A DNA stretch of 64,000 nucleotides, from contig NZ_JXDF01000017.1 of NCBI RefSeq assembly GCF_001308195.1, positions 124,001 through 188,000 of the forward strand, written 5' to 3'. This DNA comes from Apilactobacillus kunkeei (GTDB taxonomy: Bacteria > Bacillota > Bacilli > Lactobacillales > Lactobacillaceae). The position numbers and the translations under genes are program-made. Numbering within the stretch: the first letter of the stretch is position 1; each line of letters starts with the position of its first letter. The notes below the pieces were generated by a model. It was given only the letters and a program-made list of their open reading frames with translations, was not told where the DNA came from and searched no databases. Shown one piece after another: positions 29,030-38,424 of this stretch.

Positions 29030-30238
29030 TCACTCTTTCACAATTTTTTTCGCAGCTTCAATTAATTCAGCTTTTTCGTTTTGGAATTCTCCGTTCACGA
29101 TTCCAGTTTCAATTGCATATAATATTTTACCCAATGCTGGACCCGGTTTGACAATACCGTTCTTAATTAAGTCGCCACCATTGACTGCAATTTCTTTTTT
29201 GTTTTTGATTGGTAAAGCATCGTATTGAGATACTAAATCTTCTTCGGATTCGGAAAAACCATACATTTTAGCAATGTGGTTAGCCAAAACTAGAAGTTCC
29301 TTACCAGTTTCATACATCGCCCATTTGTCTAAAGAATCATCCCTTAGCTTTTCTACGGCCTTTGTACAAATTTCTGTATTCTTAATGATGTCATTAGAAG
29401 CCTTCCATGACTTTAGAAAACTGGTAATACCAGTTCTATCAAGGCCAAATTCAAAAGATAGCAATGACCATACTGAAACTTCATCGGATAAGTCTAAATC
29501 ATCAATCTTAGCAATTGCTTCTAATTCGTTTTGATGACTAGCAAATCCGGGAACGTATTTATACATGTCTGTATTAAGCATGTCTGAGATACCTTGCTTA
29601 GGTCTTTTGGCCATCATCATCTTAACAAATTCGGTATAAATTCGTTCTACCGCAATTTTTTCTAACAACGCACTGTTTGATTTGATTGCCGCTAGCGTTT
29701 CTGACTCGATATCAAAATCTAGTTTGCTGGCAAATCTCACCGCACGCATCATTCTTAATGCATCTTCATGGAAACGTTCATTGGGGTTGCCAACCGCTCT
29801 AATTAGATGATTTTTTAAGTCGGTTAAACCATCGAATAAATCAGTAACATCCCCGTTTTCTCTCATCGCGAATGCATTAATTGTAAAGTCACGACGCTTT
29901 AAGTCTTCCGCTAGTGATCTTACAAATTCAACTTTGTCCGGGCGTCTATAGTCTTGGTATCCTGACTCAGTTCTAAAGGTTGTAATTTCATAACCATTTT
30001 TTTCATGAATTACCATTACAGTACCATGTTCAATTCCGGTATCCACAGTTTTTTTGAATATCTTTTTAATTTCTTCTGGGTAAGCACTCGTTGCGATATC
30101 AACATCATGAATGTCTAGTCCTAATATTGTGTCACGAACACTTCCGCCAACAAAATAAGCTTCAAAACCAGAATCTTCAATTTTTTGCATCACTGGACGA
30201 GCTTTTTCAAATTCGTTCGGTAAGTTTTCTATCTTCAT
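29030..30238 (-). CDS. cca: CCA-adding tRNA nucleotidyltransferase
   Basis: Adds or repairs the 3' CCA end of tRNAs. The 402-residue class II enzyme has the head motif GGSVRDTILG with the DVDIA acidic pair, the RRDFTINAFA motif and the nucleotide-selecting helix region around EDALRMMRAVRFAS. The start at 30238 has a TAGGT seven bases upstream; the TTG at 30256 has none. It heads the cca-abcF-thyA-folA operon. Confidence 0.95.
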   Translation of the reverse strand: MKIENLPNEFEKARPVMQKIEDSGFEAYFVGGSVRDTILGLDIHDVDIATSAYPEEIKKIFKKTVDTGIEHGTVMVIHEKNGYEITTFRTESGYQDYRRPDKVEFVRSLAEDLKRRDFTINAFAMRENGDVTDLFDGLTDLKNHLIRAVGNPNERFHEDALRMMRAVRFASKLDFDIESETLAAIKSNSALLEKIAVERIYTEFVKMMMAKRPKQGISDMLNTDMYKYVPGFASHQNELEAIAKIDDLDLSDEVSVWSLLSFEFGLDRTGITSFLKSWKASNDIIKNTEICTKAVEKLRDDSLDKWAMYETGKELLVLANHIAKMYGFSESEEDLVSQYDALPIKNKKEIAVNGGDLIKNGIVKPGPALGKILYAIETGIVNGEFQNEKAELIEAAKKIVKE

Positions 30239-30366
30239 CTTTATACCTACTCTCAATACAATCTATATTAAATATTAACAGATTAGCATTACAATTTACA
30301 GATTGAAGTTTGCTAACTTTAGTGCTGTAATAGGAATAAATAACTATTAGGAGTTGAACTAGCCAA

Positions 30367-31188
30367 ATGTTTAATGATTATCCATATCAAGATACTTTTG
30401 AGATTGATTTACAGAATAAAGGATTAGCAAAAGTAACTATTAACGAATACACCAAAATCCTTTCTGACATGTTTGACTACCTATCCGATTTCAATAAGGG
30501 CTATCAAGAAAATCATAAAGTTAGTAACTTGTTTAATCGTGATATTGAAGAATACCTTCAAATGCTTTTAGACGAACGCAAAATCAACCATAACACTTAT
30601 AACAAGGTCCTATCACACATTAATGTCTATTTTAACTACCTGTTCACCCATCAATTGAATAATAATTTACCGACAATTGATATTAAGGGCTTAAAACACG
30701 AACCTAAGAGTGAATTAGATACTTCCTGGTTAGATAAGCTAAATGACATTCTAACTGACGCAAACGTCCATTTTTACGCTAGAATGACCGTTTTATTAAT
30801 TAGTAAGGGATTCAAATCTGAGGAGTTCCTCCAACCTGGTTTTTATCGATTATTTAATCAGATTACATTCTCTGATGAAGAAAAAGTGTTCATCAACTTA
30901 TTTGATAAGTTCATTGAGCCAATTCAGTTAAAGCAAAACAGTCAAGATATCTTTTTAAAACAACGACTTACTAAGGATCCACACATCACTTCTGCTGGAT
31001 TGCATAAATACCTAACCCCTAGTGAACAATATCTAGGATTTTCACTTAGCCCATCTGAACTATTCAAGAGTTATGTCGTTGATTTTATCAAAAAAAATCC
31101 AGACCTAAGTGACTCAAAACTATCAAGTCAATTAAATCTGGATTTATCATCGATTAATTACTACAAAGGATTAATCAAAAAAGACTAA
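30367..31188 (+). CDS. Xer-like protein with degenerate catalytic domain
   Basis: A 273-residue protein whose N-terminal half (about 8-100) looks like the SAM-like core-binding domain of tyrosine recombinases. The C-terminal half keeps the general shape but not the chemistry. The first catalytic Arg region reads KGFKSEEF (Lys150), the HxxR motif reads SPSE (228-231), and the second His is missing. Only a tyrosine (265 or 266 in SSINYYKGL) remains. It cannot be a normal recombinase and may be a DNA-binding or accessory protein, resembling in idea the streptococcal XerD-like proteins. Its stop codon overlaps that of the convergent ypiA. Confidence 0.7.
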   Translation: MFNDYPYQDTFEIDLQNKGLAKVTINEYTKILSDMFDYLSDFNKGYQENHKVSNLFNRDIEEYLQMLLDERKINHNTYNKVLSHINVYFNYLFTHQLNNNLPTIDIKGLKHEPKSELDTSWLDKLNDILTDANVHFYARMTVLLISKGFKSEEFLQPGFYRLFNQITFSDEEKVFINLFDKFIEPIQLKQNSQDIFLKQRLTKDPHITSAGLHKYLTPSEQYLGFSLSPSELFKSYVVDFIKKNPDLSDSKLSSQLNLDLSSINYYKGLIKKD

Positions 31189-32447
31189 TCATCCATGTAT
31201 TCATCAAGCATAAATGCAGCTTCATCATCATTTGGTTGAAGTTGAACATACTTTTTAAGAAGTTCATACGAATTATCGCGATCACCGTATTCACGGAAGA
31301 ATAATGCTGCTTGTTTTAAGAAACTAGCATTATCAGAGAAATATGGCTTGGCTGCTAGGTAATTCTTGTGAGCTTCTTTTAGTTTATCTAACTTGTCGTA
31401 TGAAACGGCTAGGTTCCAGTAGAATTGTGGATCCAATTCGTGGTTTTCAATGTAACTATTCAACAATTTAATGTTTTCTTCATAGTCTTCCTTGGCAACC
31501 AATAGGTTAGACATTTCCAAGACAATTTCAATATCGTCTGGATCAATTTCGTTTCCTTGTTGTAGGTATCCCAATGCTTCATCGTTTTCGGAAAGCTTAA
31601 GTGCTTCACGGGCTGTCGCTAAGAATAGCTTTTCGTTGTATTGGTCAACGCTTAGCCCTTCTTGCAATACACGATATGCTTCTTCTTGTTTATTTACGGC
31701 ATCTAATGCTTGTCCCAAGTATGGGTAAAGTGTTGCGTATTGAGGATCTGAATCACGAAGTTCTTCAAATAAATCAATTGCTTCGTCGTATTCCTTTAGT
31801 TGTAGGTAAGTGAACGCTGTTTCGAACTTAACGTCTGAAGACATATCAATTGTCTTAATTTGCTTTAGGTATCCAATTGCATTTTCAAAGTTACTGTCAT
31901 TAGCGTATGAAATCCCAATTCTTTCAACAATGTTAACAGCTGATAGATTGGTAATTCCCTCTTTGATCAAACTTAAATACAAAGGAATAGCCTTATTGTA
32001 TTCACCCATTGTGTAATACAATTCCGCCAACGCAAATGTGATTACTTCCTCGTCAGGTGCTAATTTTTTAGCTTCTAGCAGCTTTTCACGGCTAACTTCA
32101 AATAACTCCTGAGTTTGGTATAAGTCGGCTTGAACCATCAAAGATTTAAGATAAGCAGGTGAATCTTTGCTAATCTTGCTTAATTGTTCCAAAGCTTCAT
32201 CAGTATTACCTTCACTGATTAAAATATCAGCGATGTCGGTTCTTAGTTCGTCTTCATCAGGGAACTTCTTCAATAGCTTTTCATATAGTTCCTTGGCTTG
32301 GTTGGTGAAACCATATGAGTATAGTTCTTCAGCAAGTGAGTACACCATTTCATCGCTATCATGGTGTAATGCTAGATTATATTGTTTATTAAATTCATCG
32401 ATTTTTCCTTCTTCAAGGAATTCTAGTGCTTTTTGTGAGTAGCTCAA
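31185..32447 (-). CDS. TPR repeat protein (YpiA family)
   Basis: A 420-residue cytoplasmic protein made almost wholly of tetratricopeptide repeats (about ten helix pairs, for example YNKAIPLYLSLI and YDEAIDLFEEL). Such proteins act as scaffolds; the partner is unknown. The preferred start is a TTG at 32447, because AGGAG lies eight bases before it while the upstream ATG at 32465 has no ribosome-binding site. It follows hup with a terminator between. The YpiA assignment rests on architecture and context. Confidence 0.85.
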   Translation of the reverse strand: MSYSQKALEFLEEGKIDEFNKQYNLALHHDSDEMVYSLAEELYSYGFTNQAKELYEKLLKKFPDEDELRTDIADILISEGNTDEALEQLSKISKDSPAYLKSLMVQADLYQTQELFEVSREKLLEAKKLAPDEEVITFALAELYYTMGEYNKAIPLYLSLIKEGITNLSAVNIVERIGISYANDSNFENAIGYLKQIKTIDMSSDVKFETAFTYLQLKEYDEAIDLFEELRDSDPQYATLYPYLGQALDAVNKQEEAYRVLQEGLSVDQYNEKLFLATAREALKLSENDEALGYLQQGNEIDPDDIEIVLEMSNLLVAKEDYEENIKLLNSYIENHELDPQFYWNLAVSYDKLDKLKEAHKNYLAAKPYFSDNASFLKQAALFFREYGDRDNSYELLKKYVQLQPNDDEAAFMLDEYMDD

Positions 32448-32473
32448 AAATCTCGCTCCTATCATTTAAAACA

Positions 32474-32512
32474 TATAAAAAAAGGCCAGCCCGTAAAACG
32501 GACTAGCCTAAT
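32474..32512 (-). terminator. Terminator after hup
   Basis: On the minus strand GGCTAGTCCGT pairs with ACGGGCTGGCC and is followed by seven T residues. It is a strong terminator expected for a highly expressed gene. Confidence 0.9.
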
Positions 32513-32527
32513 TATAGCATACTGTTA

Positions 32528-32803
32528 TTATTTAACAGCATCCTTTAAAGCCTTACCTGGTTTGAATGCAGGTACTTTGCTTGCAGGAATTTGAATTTCT
32601 GCACCAGTTTGAGGGTTACGACCCTTACGAGCAGCACGTTCACGTACTTCGAAGTTACCGAAGCCGATTAATTGTACCTTTTCGCCCTTAGCCAAACTAC
32701 CTTGGATTGAATCAAATACAGCATCAACTGCTGCAGTTGCATCCTTCTTAGTTAAACCAGTTTTAGTAGCAACACTACTTACTAATTCTGCCTTGTTAGC
32801 CAT
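32528..32803 (-). CDS. hup: DNA-binding protein HU
   Basis: A 91-residue histone-like protein that bends DNA as a dimer. It begins [12 protein letters not shown] and has the DNA-binding arm region [14 protein letters not shown] with the proline that intercalates. A GGGAGGTG element lies about eight bases before the ATG at 32803, so the upstream in-frame ATG is rejected. Monocistronic with its own promoter and terminator. Confidence 0.97.
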   Translation of the reverse strand: MANKAELVSSVATKTGLTKKDATAAVDAVFDSIQGSLAKGEKVQLIGFGNFEVRERAARKGRNPQTGAEIQIPASKVPAFKPGKALKDAVK

Positions 32804-32891
32804 GTGTGTTTCACCTCCCACAATGTTCGGAAAACAATCTATGCTTTTCGACTTATGTAATCACAACAAATTAATGTCATTACAGTTATTC

Positions 32892-32920
32892 AAGATATCA
32901 CATAAATGCCCGCAATTCAA
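32892..32920 (-). promoter_or_regulatory. Promoter for hup
   Basis: Minus-strand TTGAAT (32915-32920) and TATCTT (32892-32897), 17 bases apart, with a TG one base before the -10. This leaves a leader of about 80 bases before the hup start. Confidence 0.5.
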
Positions 32921-32976
32921 CGATTTTTAATATTTTTTAGCATAAAACATTAAAATTTTTTGCTAAATAACCTTTA

Positions 32977-34284
32977 TTACTTACGTTTTCTAGAAATGAT
33001 TTTAATCGGAGTCCCAGAAAAGTCAAAGTGTTCTCTAATTTGATTTTCGATATATCTTCTATATGAGAAATGCATTAGTTCTTCATCATTTACAAAGATA
33101 ACAATGGTAGGTGGTTCACTAGTAACTTGGGTTGCGTAGTAAATACGTAACTTTCTACCATTGATACTTGGTGTTGGTGTCATGGCAATTGCATCCATCA
33201 ATACATCATTTAGCATTGATGATGAAATACGCTTAGCGTGGTTGTCATAGACACGTTTGATCAAGTCAGGAATTTGGCTTAGACGTTGCTTAGTCTTAGC
33301 TGAAACAAACAAGATTGGAGCATATGATAGGTATTGGAATTGACTTCTAATCCCTGCTTCAAATTCTTGTTGCGTCTTACTGGTCTTCTTCAAAGTATCC
33401 CATTTGTTAACAATGATAATGACACCTTTCCCACCTTCGTGGGCATAACCAGCAATACGCTTGTCTTGTTCACGAATACCTTCTTCAGCATTTAAAACGA
33501 TTAAGGCAACATCACTATTATCGATGGCTTTCATCGCTCTCATTACTGAGTATCTTTCAGTATTTTCGTAAACCTTACCACGTTTTCTTAATCCGGCAGT
33601 ATCCACCATGGTGAATTCTTGACCGTCTTGTTCAAATTCAGTATTAATGGCATCTCTAGTTGTTCCGGCAACGTTTGAAACGATTACTCTATCTTCACCT
33701 AAAATGGCGTTAACAAGTGAAGATTTACCAACATTAGGACGTCCAATCAAACTAAACTTGATGTTGTCGTCATTTTCTTCTTCTGTTTTTTCATCGAAGT
33801 TCTTAATAACTTCGTCCAATAAGTCACCTAGACCTAATCCATGGGCACCAGAAATTGGATATGGATCGCCAAATCCTAAGGAATAGAAGTCATAGATGTT
33901 AGCGCGACTTTCAAAGTTATCAACTTTGTTAACTGCTAAAACGATTGGCTTATTGGTTCTGTATAAAATTCTGGCAATATTATCATCAGCGTTAGTAATT
34001 CCTTCTTTTCCATTAACCATGAAGATAATTACATCAGCTTCATCAATTGCGATTTCTGCTTGTGCAGTGATTTGTTTAACGAATGGTTGATCACCGATTT
34101 CAATACCACCGGTATCAATCATACTAAATTCGTGTCCTAACCATTCACCGTGAGAATAAATTCTATCTCTGGTAACACCAGGAGTATCTTCAACGATAGA
34201 GATTCGTTCCCCAGCAATACGGTTAAAAATTGTTGACTTTCCAACGTTTGGTTTTCCAACAATTGCAACTGTAGGTAAACTCAT
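32977..34284 (-). CDS. der: Ribosome biogenesis GTPase Der (EngA)
   Basis: A 435-residue protein with two tandem GTPase domains: [12 protein letters not shown] near residue 11 and [12 protein letters not shown] near residue 182, each with DT(A/G)G and NKVD/NKWD motifs. A C-terminal KH-like domain follows (about 350-435). Der is needed for 50S subunit assembly. It follows rpsA, from which a strong hairpin separates it. Confidence 0.97.
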   Translation of the reverse strand: MSLPTVAIVGKPNVGKSTIFNRIAGERISIVEDTPGVTRDRIYSHGEWLGHEFSMIDTGGIEIGDQPFVKQITAQAEIAIDEADVIIFMVNGKEGITNADDNIARILYRTNKPIVLAVNKVDNFESRANIYDFYSLGFGDPYPISGAHGLGLGDLLDEVIKNFDEKTEEENDDNIKFSLIGRPNVGKSSLVNAILGEDRVIVSNVAGTTRDAINTEFEQDGQEFTMVDTAGLRKRGKVYENTERYSVMRAMKAIDNSDVALIVLNAEEGIREQDKRIAGYAHEGGKGVIIIVNKWDTLKKTSKTQQEFEAGIRSQFQYLSYAPILFVSAKTKQRLSQIPDLIKRVYDNHAKRISSSMLNDVLMDAIAMTPTPSINGRKLRIYYATQVTSEPPTIVIFVNDEELMHFSYRRYIENQIREHFDFSGTPIKIISRKRK

Positions 34285-34310
34285 TTAATATTCACCCTTT
34301 CTTTCATAAT

Positions 34311-34352
34311 GAAAAAAATATCCTTCACAAAAAAATGAAGGATATTTTTAAA
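34311..34352. terminator. Terminator after rpsA
   Basis: A 13-bp perfect stem (AAAATATCCTTCA with TGAAGGATATTTT) around an 8-base A-rich loop, with T residues following on the minus strand. Confidence 0.85.
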
Positions 34353-34364
34353 GATTATAATATA

Positions 34365-35582
34365 TTATTGATTATCTTCGTCTAATCCTTTACCAACAAT
34401 GTCACCTAAAGTGAATCCATTTTCTTCTTCAGGAGCATTTTCAGTAGCATTATCAGTAGCTTCGACATGTTCACTTGAATCTTGAGCATTTTCTGGTTCA
34501 GGTTCAAGAGCACGTAATGATAAAGCTAAACGATGTTCACTTGGGTTAACATCTAAAACTTTAGCATCAACAGTTTGACCAACCTTTAATACATCAGAAG
34601 GTGTATTAACATGTTTGTGTGAAATTTGAGAAATGTGAATTAACCCTTCAACACCAGGAATTACTTCAGCAAAAGCACCAAAATCAACTAATCTCTTGAT
34701 AGTTGCCTTTACAGTACTACCTTGAGGAGCTTTTTCTTCAATTTCATCCCATGGTTGTGGCTTAGTTTGCTTGATTGAAAGTGAAATTCTTCCACGTTCC
34801 TCGTCCATAGCAATAACCTTAACTTTAACGTCTTGGCCATTTTCTAGAACGTCAGCAGGCTTGTTTACACGTTCGTATGAAATTTCTGAAACGTGAACTA
34901 GTCCGTCGATACCACCAAGGTCAACGAAAGCACCGAAATCAGTCATACGTGCAACTTTACCTTCAACAACATCACCAACATTTAGCTTGTCCATAACTTC
35001 TGAACGAGCTTCTTCTTGGTTCTTAGCTACAACATCACTGTGTGAAAGAACTAATCGGTTCTTTTCAGGAACGATTTCAACAATCTTACATTCGAATTGT
35101 TGACCGTTGTATTGGTTTAAGTTTCTTACAAAGTGGTTAGTGATCATTGATGCAGGGATAAATCCACGTACACCAGCGTCTACTACTAAACCACCACGTA
35201 CTGCGTTTTGAACAGTAACAGTAATAGTTTCATTGTTTTCAGCTTTTGCCTTTAATTCGTCCCAAACCTTACGTTCTTCTAAACGACGAATTGATAGAAG
35301 GAAGCTTCCACCTTCTTTATCATCACCGATACGTGAAATTACACCAAATTTACCTTTGTCGCCAACTTTAAATTTGCTTTCAACGTCATCAACAGGTTGT
35401 GAGGATAGTTCACGACGAGGAACAACTCCTTCAACCCCGGTGTTGTCAATACCAATAATTAATTGATGATCCTTGTCAAAGGCCAAAATTTCACCACTGA
35501 CAACATCGTTAATATTAACTTGGTCCACACTATCCAAGGCTTCTAATAAATCTTTGTTTGTTTGTTCATCTGATTCACTCAT
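34365..35582 (-). CDS. rpsA: 30S ribosomal protein S1 homologue
   Basis: A 405-residue protein with four S1 RNA-binding repeats (about 20-90, 108-175, 193-265 and 280-350; for example FGAFVDLGGIDGLVHVSEIS). An acidic C-terminal tail follows. This is the shorter Gram-positive form, which lacks the full six repeats of E. coli S1. It follows cmk, a conserved pair in bacteria. Confidence 0.95.
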   Translation of the reverse strand: MSESDEQTNKDLLEALDSVDQVNINDVVSGEILAFDKDHQLIIGIDNTGVEGVVPRRELSSQPVDDVESKFKVGDKGKFGVISRIGDDKEGGSFLLSIRRLEERKVWDELKAKAENNETITVTVQNAVRGGLVVDAGVRGFIPASMITNHFVRNLNQYNGQQFECKIVEIVPEKNRLVLSHSDVVAKNQEEARSEVMDKLNVGDVVEGKVARMTDFGAFVDLGGIDGLVHVSEISYERVNKPADVLENGQDVKVKVIAMDEERGRISLSIKQTKPQPWDEIEEKAPQGSTVKATIKRLVDFGAFAEVIPGVEGLIHISQISHKHVNTPSDVLKVGQTVDAKVLDVNPSEHRLALSLRALEPEPENAQDSSEHVEATDNATENAPEEENGFTLGDIVGKGLDEDNQ

Positions 35583-35659
35583 CTGATATTTCCTCCTTGA
35601 GACTACTATAACTTACATTCTAGACTATGTTATTAATAAAATCTAGTTTAATGATTAAA

Positions 35660-36340
35660 TTATAGTGTTTGTTTTTTTGTTATTTCATCAGAGATGGCAT
35701 CAACCACTTGATCAATTGACATCGAAGTAGTGTCAATTTCCTTTGCATCAGCAGCTTTTGTCAATGGAGACACGGCTCTATGAGAGTCTTTGTAGTCTCT
35801 TTCTTCAATTTCTTTTTTCAATTGTTCTAGTGGAACATGAATACCCTTTTCGGCATTATCTTTAAAACGACGATCAGCTCTTTCATCAACACTAGCAATC
35901 AAGAAAATTTTAACTTCAGCATCTGGTAAAACTGTTGTTCCGATATCTCTACCGTCCATAACAATACCACCCTTAGCTGCAATATCTTGTTGTCTTTGAA
36001 CAAGTTCTTTTCTAACTGCACCTAGACTAGCAACAGTTGATACGTTATTAGTAACATCTTCTTGTCTAATATCGTTAGTAACTTCTTGTCCATCAAGGAA
36101 AACCTTTTGTTGTTTTTCCCCAGGTTCAAAAGTAATTTCAGTATCATTTAACATGTCTAAAATCACTTTTTCGTCATCCAAAGGATATCCTAATCGTAAG
36201 GCCTTTAGAGTAGTTGATCTATACATTGCACCAGTATCACAGTAAATGTATGAAAATCTTGCTGCAACTAATTTGGCAACTGTACTTTTTCCAGCAGATG
36301 CTGGTCCGTCAATCGCTACTTGTAACTTACTATTATTCAT
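35660..36340 (-). CDS. cmk: Cytidylate kinase
   Basis: Phosphorylates CMP and dCMP to the diphosphates. The 226-residue protein has the P-loop GPASAGKST (12-20), YCDTGAMYR and the MDGRDIGT motif. The start at 36340 (MNNSKLQVAI) is preferred over a GTG 15 bases upstream because it matches the family N-terminus; the ribosome-binding site is weak. It lies directly after the LysM gene and before rpsA. Confidence 0.95.
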   Translation of the reverse strand: MNNSKLQVAIDGPASAGKSTVAKLVAARFSYIYCDTGAMYRSTTLKALRLGYPLDDEKVILDMLNDTEITFEPGEKQQKVFLDGQEVTNDIRQEDVTNNVSTVASLGAVRKELVQRQQDIAAKGGIVMDGRDIGTTVLPDAEVKIFLIASVDERADRRFKDNAEKGIHVPLEQLKKEIEERDYKDSHRAVSPLTKAADAKEIDTTSMSIDQVVDAISDEITKKQTL

Positions 36341-36361
36341 AAACTTAAACACCACTTAATT

Positions 36362-36928
36362 TTATTTTACTAGAATCTTTTGGCCGTTTCTAACCTTGTT
36401 AGAATCAGCAATACCGTTAATTCTCATTAGACTTTGAACACTTGTACCGTACTTCTTAGCAACACGGTATAAATCAGTCATACCATCTTGGCCAATAACA
36501 GCGTATCCACTGTTGTTAGCAGTTGTTGATTGGTTGGTAGTTGTTGTTTGGTTTTGTGTGTTATTGCCATTAGTTTGACCTTGAGTATTATTGTTTGAGT
36601 TATTCATTGTGTTGTTCATGCTTGATGAACTGCTCATTGCTGAAGAACTACTCATTGAACTTGAGCTAGACATCATTGAACTTGAACTTTCTTTATCATT
36701 ATCACTTGATTTCTTCTTTGAAGACATTGAAGAAGATGATGAAGAATTAGTTGTTGTAGAGTCAACATTGTTGCTACCACTTGGACTACTAATCATTCCG
36801 TATACTAGAGCAAATAATCCAATTACTACTAGGATTGTGATTAAAACGATTGCAACTGTCTTATGTCCTCTATGTTTTCTTCTACTTTCTACTCTTGAAA
36901 AATTACTGTAATCGTCGTTATTATTCAA
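36362..36928 (-). CDS. Membrane-anchored LysM protein with Ser/Asn-rich linker
   Basis: A 188-residue protein with a basic cytoplasmic N-terminus, one membrane segment (about 25-46) and a long low-complexity linker. The linker is mostly serine, methionine and lysine at first (about 55-105), then asparagine, glutamine and threonine (about 106-138). A single C-terminal LysM domain (about 143-188, ending NGQKILVK) should bind peptidoglycan. YpbE of Bacillus has a similar context near recQ. The repetitive linker may vary in length between strains. Confidence 0.88.
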   Translation of the reverse strand: MNNNDDYSNFSRVESRRKHRGHKTVAIVLITILVVIGLFALVYGMISSPSGSNNVDSTTTNSSSSSSMSSKKKSSDNDKESSSSMMSSSSSMSSSSAMSSSSSMNNTMNNSNNNTQGQTNGNNTQNQTTTTNQSTTANNSGYAVIGQDGMTDLYRVAKKYGTSVQSLMRINGIADSNKVRNGQKILVK

Positions 36929-36978
36929 AATAATGACCTCCTAATAATATCTTATGTCTTAATTATACATGAATTTTA

Positions 36979-38424
36979 CTATTTAGAAAAAAGAGTTTGA
37001 ATAATACTTTGCCATTTGACATTCTGTGGCCGCGAATTCAAGCTTTTGCTTTCTTGAACTAAATCCATCTGTTCTAATTGTAATTGGGTGTCTTCTCCAT
37101 TACAACAATTTTCATCGTGTTCAGAAAAAATTTCGTTAAAGTATCTAAGTAAAAATGCACGCTTACATCCCTTTGTTTTCACATAACCCAACATTTGGTT
37201 TAAGGATGTTACTAATTCGTTTCTTCTTCCCTCAAATATATTAATTACTTCGTTTTTCGTAAAACCACTTTGAAAATAATAGTTAATGAGATTGGCTTTT
37301 TCGTCCAATTCATTGTTTTTCAGTTGTTGATAATGATCATAAAAGAAGTTAATCATATCCTCACTTGGAATTGTGTCATCAATAAATCGATATTGTAAAA
37401 TTTCGTCTTTTTCTTTATACAAAATAACTGAGATGCTTTGTTTACCATCCCTACCAGCTCTTCCCATCTCTTGGACGTATGATTCCAAATTAGCGGGCAT
37501 GTGGTAATGAATGACAAATCTGATGTTATCCTTATCGATTCCCATTCCAAATGCACTTGTGGCACAAATTATATCAATTTGGTCACTAATAAACTGATGT
37601 TGAATTCGATATCGACTATCAGCATCTAAATCAGCATGGTAAACCTCAACGTTTAATTTGGTTTTTTCTTTTAACCACTCACAAACTGCGTTAGCAACCT
37701 TCTTACTAGAGAAGTAAATAATCCCTGGCTTCATCAATTTATTCACTAGGTATAGCAAGTGATCATTTTTATCCTCATTACTAGTAAACGTATCAACGGC
37801 CAATGCAATGTTAGGTCGATTCGTCGAGTACTTAATCGTTTCTACGTTTGGTAAACCAATTTTTTCTTTAATGTCTGAAACGACATCATTAGATGCGGTA
37901 GCAGTCAGCATTAAGGCAGTCGGATGATTTAAACTGATGATTATCTCCTTTAAGTTTAGATACTCAGGTCTAAAATCTGGTCCCCATTGATTAATACAGT
38001 GCGCCTCATCTACCACAAATAAAGAAATTTTGTGCTGCTTAAAAGCATCTAATACATCTGAATTAGACAACATCTCTGGTGAAACGTAAACGTACTTGTA
38101 GTTATTTAAATTATTGATGACTCTTTTGCGATCAACCCAAGAAAGATTAGATGTTATCGCGACCGTTTGTTTTTCACCCAGGTACCTCATTCTATCAACT
38201 TGATCTTGCATTAATGAAATAAGCGGAGATACCACGATTACCATCCCATTAACCATCTTACCAACGTATTGATAAATAAGGGTCTTACCCGTACCTGTTG
38301 GCAACACGCCTAATGTATCCTTACCATCTAGGATTGATTGGATAACCTCTTTTTGCCCAGAACGAAAGTCATCAAAGCCAAACCATTTCTTTAGATGTTT
38401 CTTTAATTCTTCATCACTTAACAT
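36979..38424 (-). CDS. recQ: RecQ family ATP-dependent DNA helicase (RecS-like)
   Basis: A 481-residue 3'-5' DNA helicase. Motif I is PTGTGKTLIYQ and motif II DEAH; the RecQ-specific motif 0 region is near KKWFGFDDFRSGQ. Motif VI is QEMGRAGRDG, and a zinc-binding remnant (GCKRAFLLRYF...CCN) follows. It is short and lacks the HRDC domain, like Bacillus RecS. The upstream gene ypbB overlaps it by 11 bases, a pairing conserved in Bacilli. Both lie downstream of ribU and its FMN riboswitch. Confidence 0.92.
   Translation of the reverse strand: MLSDEELKKHLKKWFGFDDFRSGQKEVIQSILDGKDTLGVLPTGTGKTLIYQYVGKMVNGMVIVVSPLISLMQDQVDRMRYLGEKQTVAITSNLSWVDRKRVINNLNNYKYVYVSPEMLSNSDVLDAFKQHKISLFVVDEAHCINQWGPDFRPEYLNLKEIIISLNHPTALMLTATASNDVVSDIKEKIGLPNVETIKYSTNRPNIALAVDTFTSNEDKNDHLLYLVNKLMKPGIIYFSSKKVANAVCEWLKEKTKLNVEVYHADLDADSRYRIQHQFISDQIDIICATSAFGMGIDKDNIRFVIHYHMPANLESYVQEMGRAGRDGKQSISVILYKEKDEILQYRFIDDTIPSEDMINFFYDHYQQLKNNELDEKANLINYYFQSGFTKNEVINIFEGRRNELVTSLNQMLGYVKTKGCKRAFLLRYFNEIFSEHDENCCNGEDTQLQLEQMDLVQESKSLNSRPQNVKWQSIIQTLFSK

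Noticed and set aside
30367-31188. Possible integrase of a mobile element
   Set aside because: No active site, no att-like repeats, and no cargo or phage genes nearby; treated as a degenerate Xer-like core gene.
32936-32967. TTTAGCA/TGCTAAA inverted repeat after der as a terminator
   Set aside because: The stem is short and AT-rich with a long loop and no clean T run, so it is not listed as a feature.
36591-36911. Open frame of 106 codons on the plus strand, opposite the LysM protein
   Set aside because: It mirrors the serine-rich low-complexity tract, has no ribosome-binding site and gives an acidic repetitive product with no family resemblance.
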